From NCBI GenBank assembly GCA_016715625.1, contig JADJZU010000029.1:1-56016 (forward strand): a stretch of DNA of 56,016 bases. The letters run 5' to 3'. Numbering within the stretch: the first letter of the stretch is position 1; each line of letters begins with the position of its first letter. The stretch comes from Bacteroidota bacterium (GTDB taxonomy: Bacteria; Bacteroidota; Bacteroidia; Chitinophagales; LD1). Positions 49,780 through 56,016 of the stretch are shown piece by piece. Below the pieces are notes generated by a model that searched no databases, was not told the origin of the DNA, and saw only the letters and a program-made list of their open reading frames with translations. A program made the position numbers and the translations under genes.

Positions 49780-52203
49780 CTAACCGATAATAGAAGATGG
49801 GCAAAAAGCCAATCTGGTACTTCCTGGGGCGGGCTCCTTCGGGCTCACATATTGAATGCGTAGAATGTTTTTGTATTGCGCCACATTCACCAGGTCAATG
49901 CCTACCTCGTGGGTAACCCGTTTGGTGTTGCAGCGGTAATTCAGTTTTACATCGAACCGGAAGTAAGGTTTAAACTGATTGAAGTTTCGAAGCGAATCGA
50001 CCACCACGGCATCTTCATATTGCTGCGAAAGGGTGGTATCGTAAGGAGTGTATCGCTGTCCGCCACCAAAGGTAATTTTGCCGCCCAGCCCGATGGTGTT
50101 CTGCCGTTTGTTTTTGCCTTTCTTGTTTTCCCACTTAAACTCTTTGGTGCCTAAAGCATTCAGCACATAGTTGCCGTTAAAGTCGCTGTTATAGTAGCGG
50201 CCATTACTGCCCTGTAGTTTAGAATCAAACACGGAGCCGCTGAACATAAAAAACCAATTCTTGGTAAAGAACTTTTCGATGGTGAGTTCCAACCCCATAT
50301 TTCGTCCCAGTCCGCTGCTGGAAAGCCGCGAAGGAAAAAACCGGTCAAACCCACTGCCTTCGTTCAGCATGTTGTAGCTGGAGCTAAAGGTATCTACCGG
50401 CAAACTCCAAAGTTGCTGATAGTAGGCTTCCACCTTGATGCGCACATCTTTTTTGAAAAAAACATCATAGCCCAGCACAACATGGAAGCTTCGCATAAAG
50501 TCCAGGTTCTTGTTGTATTGCTGGCCGGATTGGTCTTGCACAAAATACTGATACATCGGCAGCATCTGTGAGTGAAGACCGGTGCCAAATGCCAGACTCT
50601 GGTTGGGGCGAAACTGCCAGCGGAACGAAATACGTGGCTCTATGCTAAAGGAATGATTGAGCGTAAAATATTGTGCATGTAAGCCTACCACGGTGGTCAG
50701 ATCTTTGGTAATGGCATGTTTCCATTGAAAGTAAGGTTGAAACAAGAGATGAATTCCGCTGTTGATGTTCAGTCGCTTTTTCCAGTAAAAATCAGCCAGG
50801 CCGGCATTAAATCTGGGTTCCAGAAGGTTGCTATCAATAAAGAGCGGCTGAATCATTTCAGTAACGATACCATAGCGGATGCTGCTGCGCGTATTTATCT
50901 TGGTGTTGCGCATGTAGCTGAGGGTGTAGCGGGTGTTTACAAAGAAATAGTCCTGCTTCGGGTAAATGCTATCCAACACAAAACTCTCTGTCAGGGTATC
51001 TACATGACGTATTATACGGTCGAAATGATTGCGGTTGTATTGCGTGCTGATAGCCAAACTGGTTTTAGAATATGATTTATCGTTGACACGGTGGGTATAT
51101 GTAAGCCCCATCATACCCAAGCCTGCCCTGAAATACTCGTCCTGATCCTTACTGGCGTAGATATCGCGCGCTTCGGGCTTTTTGCGCGTGCTGGTAATAA
51201 AGTTGATGTAGGAATAACCGCCTAAACCAAAGACCGAAAGGTTATCGCCATTCTTAAACGGGAAATTGAGTTTAAACTGCAAGTCCTGATAATACGGAAT
51301 AGCAGTGGTGCCAATATCTATCCCCAGTTTTACCAAGGCTTCTAATGTGGCATAGCGATAGTTGAAAATGTAAGAGCTCTTGTTCTTTTTGCTGATGGGA
51401 CCTTCGCCAAAAATCTCTGCACCAAACAAACCCAGTTGTGCGGTGTATTCGTGGCGCTCGTTGTTACCATTTTTGAGGCGAATGTCAAATACCCCGGCCA
51501 GCGCATTACCATACTCTGCAGGAAAAGCACCGGTCAAAAAATCACTATTACTCAACATGCGGTTATTCAATATGCCTACACTGCCACCGGTGGCTCCGGC
51601 TACTGCAAAGTGATTAGGATTGGGCACTACTATATTATCCACCCGATAAAGCACTCCAAAAGGCGAATTCCCCCGGATAACAATATCGTTCCGCGAATCA
51701 TCAGTGCCGCTGACTCCTGCAAAATTAGAGGCCATTCGCGATGGGTCTGCCCGGGAGCCGGCATATCTTTCCGTTTCTTCCACCGTAAATGCCCGAGCGC
51801 TCAGCACCGCCATTTCATTGATTGTTTCTCCCCTTCTGGCACCACTTATCACCACCTCTTTCATTGTTTCCACGCTGCTTTCCACTTCAATGGTCAACAC
51901 AATTTCTTTAGCTGAACTCACCAATATGTTTGGGATAAATATCTTTTTATACCCCACGAAAGAGACCGATACATTCACCCGACCCACGGGTATTTTTTCT
52001 AATCGAAAACTACCCGAAGCATCGGTGGTAGCGCCCGTAAGCAGAGCGGAATCTTTGAGCGCCACAACAGTAACGCCTTCGAGGGGGGCAGCAGATTCTT
52101 TATCTACCACAACGCCTCTTACGGTTTGGGTAATCGTTTGGGCATCGGCATGTAGACAGCCAGCAAATAGTAAAACGGTGAATAATGTGTAGAGCTGTTT
52201 CAT
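49780..52203 (-). CDS. TonB-dependent outer-membrane receptor, frameshifted at the extreme C-terminus
   Basis: 807 residues as read. Signal peptide, then a carboxypeptidase-D-type regulatory domain (VRGVVVDKESAAPLEGVTVVALK, ~28-110), a plug (ADPSRMASNFAGVSGTDDSRNDIVIRGNSPFGVLYRVDNI) and a 22-strand barrel ending in outer-membrane-type aromatic strands. TBDRs import siderophores, glycans or similar ligands using TonB energy; the ligand is unknown. No SusD partner is adjacent. The last ~12 residues as read are not family-like. One extra C in the C4 run (49826-49829) would restore RKYQIGFLPIFYYRLDFWLG, the typical ending, with a stop at 49751-49753. Confidence 0.9.
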   Translation of the reverse strand: MKQLYTLFTVLLFAGCLHADAQTITQTVRGVVVDKESAAPLEGVTVVALKDSALLTGATTDASGSFRLEKIPVGRVNVSVSFVGYKKIFIPNILVSSAKEIVLTIEVESSVETMKEVVISGARRGETINEMAVLSARAFTVEETERYAGSRADPSRMASNFAGVSGTDDSRNDIVIRGNSPFGVLYRVDNIVVPNPNHFAVAGATGGSVGILNNRMLSNSDFLTGAFPAEYGNALAGVFDIRLKNGNNERHEYTAQLGLFGAEIFGEGPISKKNKSSYIFNYRYATLEALVKLGIDIGTTAIPYYQDLQFKLNFPFKNGDNLSVFGLGGYSYINFITSTRKKPEARDIYASKDQDEYFRAGLGMMGLTYTHRVNDKSYSKTSLAISTQYNRNHFDRIIRHVDTLTESFVLDSIYPKQDYFFVNTRYTLSYMRNTKINTRSSIRYGIVTEMIQPLFIDSNLLEPRFNAGLADFYWKKRLNINSGIHLLFQPYFQWKHAITKDLTTVVGLHAQYFTLNHSFSIEPRISFRWQFRPNQSLAFGTGLHSQMLPMYQYFVQDQSGQQYNKNLDFMRSFHVVLGYDVFFKKDVRIKVEAYYQQLWSLPVDTFSSSYNMLNEGSGFDRFFPSRLSSSGLGRNMGLELTIEKFFTKNWFFMFSGSVFDSKLQGSNGRYYNSDFNGNYVLNALGTKEFKWENKKGKNKRQNTIGLGGKITFGGGQRYTPYDTTLSQQYEDAVVVDSLRNFNQFKPYFRFDVKLNYRCNTKRVTHEVGIDLVNVAQYKNILRIQYVSPKEPAPGSTRLAFCPSSIIG

Positions 52204-52264
52204 CCATTACAGGTATTCGTAAAAGATAGGCAACTCTAATTTAAAAAAAGAAATCGGGCAATGG

Positions 52265-52666
52265 CTACTGAATAACCTTTACACCATCTACCCAGATGTT
52301 TGTTTCGCCTTGCCAAAAGAATGAGTTAACCACCTGACGATAGTGAACGGATACTTTCTTGCCATTGTATTTCATGATTTCTTCAGCTACAGCAGCATCG
52401 CGAACCGAAAACAAAAAGTGGTCGTTGAACTGAGCTGTGCCGGGCACGTTTCCGGTGCCGCCAATATTCAACTCGCCTTCATACGTTTTAATCACGAGAC
52501 CCTTCTTGCTGAAATTAATCAAAACACCGGCTTGTTCACCTTCGCTTTTAGTGTAGGAAGACACAAAAAAGTAAATGGTAAAACCGACTAGAATAATTCC
52601 AAATGCAATCAATAAAATGTTTCGGGCGGTGTTGCTCTGCTTTGCGGGGGTAGTGTTATCTGCCAT
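52265..52666 (-). CDS. Membrane-anchored tRNA_anti/OB-fold-like protein
   Basis: 133 residues with one N-terminal TM helix (NILLIAFGIILVGFTIYFF, ~15-35). A small beta domain follows: EQAGVLINFSKKGLVIKTYEGELNIGG, FLFSVRDAAVAEEIMKY, KKVSVHYRQVVNSFFWQGETNIWVDGVKVIQ. This pattern is frequent in Bacteroidota and often misnamed 6-phosphogluconate dehydrogenase; the real function is unknown. The domain faces the periplasm if the positive-inside rule holds. It lies 23 bases after the M43 protease gene. Confidence 0.7.
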   Translation of the reverse strand: MADNTTPAKQSNTARNILLIAFGIILVGFTIYFFVSSYTKSEGEQAGVLINFSKKGLVIKTYEGELNIGGTGNVPGTAQFNDHFLFSVRDAAVAEEIMKYNGKKVSVHYRQVVNSFFWQGETNIWVDGVKVIQ

Positions 52667-52688
52667 GAGATTTGCTTTATGGGTGAAC

Positions 52689-53981
52689 TTAATTTTTGAT
52701 AATCTTCTTCATGGCGGATTGGCTTCCACTGTTCAACCGAACATAATAAATTCCGGATGCGTGGCTACTTAAATCTACCGTGGTCACATATTTGGTAATG
52801 CCGGATTGCGAAGCAATACGCTCTCCAACTGTATTAAACACTTCTACCTGATAATCGGCCGGAGTGATTTTGGGGAAGGTAATTTCGAACATTCCGTTGG
52901 AAGGATTAGGATGCACATAAATGGCAGTTCCCCAGGCTTTATCCTGAATAGATGTTTCCACAATTCTATCGGCAATGCCGGCCCGCGAAGTCTGCAACAT
53001 GGCGCGCATAATACCCACCTGATCATAGGTAAACATATTGAGGCATCTGTCATCGCTATAGTCCATGTAGTTTTCAATCATGTCGGGCACTTGCGGCCCG
53101 GAAGCTTCGGTGCAGGTGTTGGAGGCGGTATCGCAGGTTTGCTGATGTGCGGCATCGGCATCCGGGGTATCGGCCAATCCATCATCCTCGGTGCAGTCGC
53201 CATCGCCCCAAATGTGGCGAAGACCCAGATAGTGACCTATCTCATGCACGGCACTTCTTCCTTTGGCTACTGTGGCATCAATAGGCGTAGAAAAATTGCG
53301 CCCCACTACAGGGTAGTGCAACACCACTCCTTGCTTGGCGGAATCGGAGCCGGAACCATTAGGCCAATTGGGTGCATTATCCGGAGGATAAGCATAACCC
53401 AGTACACCAAATCCATTCAGTACACTGCACACCCAAATATTGAGATAGCGGTCAGTCGGCCATGGATCTTTGCCACCCAGGGCAGCGGATTTTACATTAT
53501 CGTCAAAGGGAGAAAAGCCCAGAAACCCTTGAGGATTTCCCACCGTTCTGGTAATACCATTGGTTGGGTTCCCATCGGGATCGGTAGTAGCCAACTGAAA
53601 CTGTATTCGGGCGTCTGCGGCTACCGGTAAAAAAAGTCCTCTGGTTTTAAAAGAATCTGCGTTCAACCTGCGGTAGTCTTCGTTCAATACCTCTATCTGA
53701 GAGTAAATAACCGAGTCCGGAATATTCTCATCCACGTTTTGATACACCACATGAAAAACGCATCGAATGTTGTAAATCGTGTCATAAGCATCGCGACTAT
53801 GCGCTTGCGCCTGTGCCAAATCCTGTGCCTGGTTAAACACCTGGCGCACCTGATGCAAATAGCCGGGTGATTGCTGCTCTTTATACTTCATAACATCAAA
53901 GGTGCCGCAACGATTTTGATTCACCTGCGCCTGAGCAGCGATACAGGCCGAAAACAACACAACAAAATAAACTGACTTCAT
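52689..53981 (-). CDS. M43 (pappalysin-like) metalloprotease with T9SS sorting domain
   Basis: 430 residues with signal peptide MKSVYFVVLFSACIAAQAQ. The catalytic domain has HEIGHYLGLRH (residues 246-256, HExxHxxGxxH with Glu247 catalytic), the calcium/disulfide region GDGDCTEDDGLADTP and the Met-turn MDYSDD (~306). The end (IYVHPNPSNGMFEITFPKITPADYQVEVFNTVG to MKKIIKN) is a type A T9SS domain, so it is secreted through the outer membrane and probably digests extracellular protein. It lies next to a related, larger protease. Confidence 0.93.
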   Translation of the reverse strand: MKSVYFVVLFSACIAAQAQVNQNRCGTFDVMKYKEQQSPGYLHQVRQVFNQAQDLAQAQAHSRDAYDTIYNIRCVFHVVYQNVDENIPDSVIYSQIEVLNEDYRRLNADSFKTRGLFLPVAADARIQFQLATTDPDGNPTNGITRTVGNPQGFLGFSPFDDNVKSAALGGKDPWPTDRYLNIWVCSVLNGFGVLGYAYPPDNAPNWPNGSGSDSAKQGVVLHYPVVGRNFSTPIDATVAKGRSAVHEIGHYLGLRHIWGDGDCTEDDGLADTPDADAAHQQTCDTASNTCTEASGPQVPDMIENYMDYSDDRCLNMFTYDQVGIMRAMLQTSRAGIADRIVETSIQDKAWGTAIYVHPNPSNGMFEITFPKITPADYQVEVFNTVGERIASQSGITKYVTTVDLSSHASGIYYVRLNSGSQSAMKKIIKN

Positions 53982-54005
53982 ACGATATTCTTTTACGGAT
54001 TTAGA

Positions 54006-56016
54006 TTAATGAGCAATAATTATCTTTTGAGTGCGAACAGTGGAATTTCCCTTGAGTTGAATAAAATAAACACCATTGCTGTTGTCATGCAAATCAAAAA
54101 TAAGTGCAGAACCTAAGACTTTTTGTTCGGCAACTACTTTGCCCAGATAGTTGAGCACCGAAACAGTATGGTACGGATGCGAAAACGGCAACCGAACCGA
54201 TATTAAACCCGAAGCAGGATTTGGATAAATATTCACCACGTCTTCGGATGGGTTGTTAACCGCTAAGGCGATGCTGTTTGTAATATTCACATTATCGAGA
54301 TACAAGACATTTCCCCAGCCGGTAACGTTTTCAAACTTGAAAGACACTTTGCTAAATCCGCCTAAGCCCGATAACGGAATGGCAACCGTTTTCCAATCGG
54401 AAGGAGATGGAGTGAACAACGTTGTTTGGTTGGGAGCCGTAGCCAACTCACTGCCTTTTTGATTCCAGATTTTGGTCCAACTACTGCCACAGTTTAAGCT
54501 GTAATACACATTCAGCGAATCGCTTTTTATAGAATCTCTGCGGGCGTAGGCCACATCAAACTTCAGTTCCGGATTGGTAGCCGCACTCAAATCCCAGGCG
54601 GCCGTAATGATGGCATCTTTCTTTTTATTTGGATTGGTGAGATAACTAAAGTTGTCGATTTTCATGCAAGCACTACTTAAACCATAAGCCCCATAAAATT
54701 CAGGCTCCCAGGTAGCATCGCTGTTAGGATTCAGGATGCTCCAATCCGCTACAGGCAAACCATTCTCAAAACCTTCTGACGCTGGAATACTGCCGGCTGC
54801 GCTGCCAGCATAAGCATAGAAAGTTGTAGCCGCCTCATTGTTGCCGGCAAAATTATCCGATGCCTGACTGTTTACGCTTCCCACGCTTACATTAAAGGTA
54901 TGAGCCCCTGCAGCAACCGATTGGGCCGGTAAAAAAATTCCGAGCTCCGATTGCGATGCAATGCTTCCGCTCCAGTTGAATACCTGCACTCCTCCTCCAT
55001 CAATTTGGAAATAGAAAGTAGCAGAAGTCAAAGTGGTTTGCCCCTCGTTTTTGAGTATCACCACCGGAGTAAAATTCAGCGAGCAAATGGTATCCTTGGG
55101 CACTATTGCCTTAACGATGGAAGCATCCAGATTATAAAAACATTGAGTGGATGCTGTTTTTAATGCCGTGCGAAAACCATCAATAATACCGCGCATATTG
55201 CTGGTTTGGCCAAGCGTAAACATATTGCGGCAGTCATCATCACTATAATCCATATAGTTCATAAACATATCGCCATTGGGTGCGCTATTGGCACAACTCA
55301 CCCGAGGGAATGCCGGGCAACCAAAATTCAAATCGTCCTGGTCGGGTGTGTCTGCTACAAAATCGCCTTGATCGCCACAGCCGGGCCCTGTGCCCCAGGT
55401 ATGCAGCAAACCGAAATAGTGACCCGCTTCATGTGAGAGTGTTTTGCCTTTTTGAAAACCCGCCATAATACTGCCCGTAGTGCCCACCGTATTGTATCGG
55501 GCCACAATACCATCGGCATTCGCATTGCCAAAAAACGGAAACGAGGAATAAGCGAGCACTCCATTCGATGCCAGATCACCTCCCATTCGCACACTCCAAA
55601 TATTTAAATATCGGTTCCTGTCCCAAATGGTAGCCGGCTTCAGATTTTGGTCAATATCTGTTTCGGTATTCCAGGTGGTTTGCGCAAACTGATGACGAAT
55701 AATCCCCGTGGTTGGATTTCCATCCGGGTCAAACTTAGCGAGACAGAATTTGAAACCCACATTACCCACCAGCGCCTGAAACGGCTGAGGAACATTTACC
55801 TGATCCGGGTCCAGCCCGTTAAAATCGCGGTCCAATGCCGGCAACTGCGATATCACCTGCTCATCGGAAATATTCTCTCCGGTTCCAATTGCGTCCCCAT
55901 TATGAACGATATGAAACACGACCGGTATGTAAATAATTGGATTGGCTTGTGCCTCGCGATTGGAAACAGCATACGCATCAGATAAATCGCGCAAATGGTT
56001 TTTAAAATCTTCAAAC
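54006..56016 (-). CDS. M43 metalloprotease with MAM-like and T9SS domains, N-terminus outside window
   Basis: 670 visible residues; the frame stays open to the window edge, and the apparent start at 55994 is only a TTG. HEAGHYFGLLH (bases ~55445-55413) and MNYMDYSDD are the zinc site and Met-turn of family M43. The middle has CARDB-like beta domains (VPKDTICSLNFTPVVILKNEG), then a MAM-like module (PASEGFENGLPVADWSILNP to LYLDNVNITN). The tail (VNIYPNPASGLISVRLP to RTQKIIIAH) is a type A T9SS domain. Secreted protease; tandem with the smaller one 24 bases downstream. Confidence 0.93.
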   Translation of the reverse strand, partial: FEDFKNHLRDLSDAYAVSNREAQANPIIYIPVVFHIVHNGDAIGTGENISDEQVISQLPALDRDFNGLDPDQVNVPQPFQALVGNVGFKFCLAKFDPDGNPTTGIIRHQFAQTTWNTETDIDQNLKPATIWDRNRYLNIWSVRMGGDLASNGVLAYSSFPFFGNANADGIVARYNTVGTTGSIMAGFQKGKTLSHEAGHYFGLLHTWGTGPGCGDQGDFVADTPDQDDLNFGCPAFPRVSCANSAPNGDMFMNYMDYSDDDCRNMFTLGQTSNMRGIIDGFRTALKTASTQCFYNLDASIVKAIVPKDTICSLNFTPVVILKNEGQTTLTSATFYFQIDGGGVQVFNWSGSIASQSELGIFLPAQSVAAGAHTFNVSVGSVNSQASDNFAGNNEAATTFYAYAGSAAGSIPASEGFENGLPVADWSILNPNSDATWEPEFYGAYGLSSACMKIDNFSYLTNPNKKKDAIITAAWDLSAATNPELKFDVAYARRDSIKSDSLNVYYSLNCGSSWTKIWNQKGSELATAPNQTTLFTPSPSDWKTVAIPLSGLGGFSKVSFKFENVTGWGNVLYLDNVNITNSIALAVNNPSEDVVNIYPNPASGLISVRLPFSHPYHTVSVLNYLGKVVAEQKVLGSALIFDLHDNSNGVYFIQLKGNSTVRTQKIIIAH

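Noticed and set aside
52806..53630. Open frame opposite the M43 protease gene
   Set aside because: Mirrors codon bias of the real protease gene; product lacks any family features.
1..56016. tRNA, rRNA or insertion-sequence transposase genes
   Set aside because: I looked for these by eye and saw no convincing cloverleaf, rRNA motif or transposase; a dedicated tRNA scan would settle it.

Overview
This window comes from the chromosome of a Bacteroidota bacterium, most likely near Chitinophagales/Saprospirales. Supporting signs are five large secreted proteins ending in type A T9SS (Por) sorting domains, a TonB-dependent receptor with an N-terminal carboxypeptidase-like regulatory domain, the short form of NuoG, promoters of the TTTG-N19-TAnnTTTG class, and little use of Shine-Dalgarno sites. 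Most of the window is about 45-55% GC by eye. A few islands (about 6.6-7.27 kb and 42.77-43.27 kb) are clearly more AT-rich.

Layout. 1-2.2 kb: a carbamoyltransferase cut by the left edge, followed by a 49-aa DUF5989 protein and an SxtJ-like membrane protein. 2.3-4.3 kb (minus): an arsR / DUF6428 / arsC arsenic operon with a readable promoter and operator but no efflux pump, followed by a GNAT gene. 4.5-7.66 kb: an accessory stretch holding two small unknown or regulatory genes, a 21-bp-modular tandem array, a surface-type protein, and an AT-rich frameshifted uracil-DNA-glycosylase-like gene followed by an attC-like imperfect palindrome. 7.66-11.74 kb: sterol-desaturase family enzyme, DUF6134-like protein, a frameshifted lipoprotein, a four-TM protein, MsrB and a small exported protein. 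11.75-20.04 kb (minus): nuoG-H-I-J-K-L-M-N, the electron-input tail and proton-pumping membrane arm of complex I; nuoA-F are not here. 20.15-21 kb: chalcone-isomerase-like exported protein and a 66-aa protein. 21.08-26.47 kb: a giant thioester-containing alpha-2-macroglobulin lipoprotein. 26.5-29.9 kb (minus): an FG-GAP T9SS protein translationally overlapping an RsmB-like rRNA methyltransferase. 30-37.4 kb: DUF4442, enoyl-CoA hydratase, a lactone-oxidase-type flavoprotein, a T9SS protein, DAHP synthase, a PurM with an apparent internal deletion, and an SBBP-repeat T9SS protein. 37.4-39.15 kb: etfBA. 39.3-42.6 kb: TPR protein, MFS transporter, YdcF-like lipoprotein, TerB-DnaJ protein and a retropepsin-like protease. 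42.7-43.75 kb: an AT-rich GNAT gene and a second 21-bp-modular array. 43.7-52.7 kb (minus): two exported alpha/beta hydrolases, a periplasmic binding protein, guaA, a TonB receptor and an OB-fold-like membrane protein. 52.7-56 kb (minus): two M43 metalloproteases with T9SS tails, the second cut by the right edge.

Working together: the Nuo membrane arm, ETF and enoyl-CoA hydratase point to aerobic respiration fed by fatty-acid oxidation. The T9SS proteases, propeller proteins, TonB receptor and esterases suggest a macromolecule-degrading outer-surface lifestyle.

The most unusual points are two unrelated tandem arrays both built on a 21-bp module, an attC-like element after a cassette-like AT-rich gene, an arsR operator sitting on the -7 box, a PurM lacking about 90 residues, and five single-base homopolymer indels. 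The last may be read or assembly errors rather than biology.
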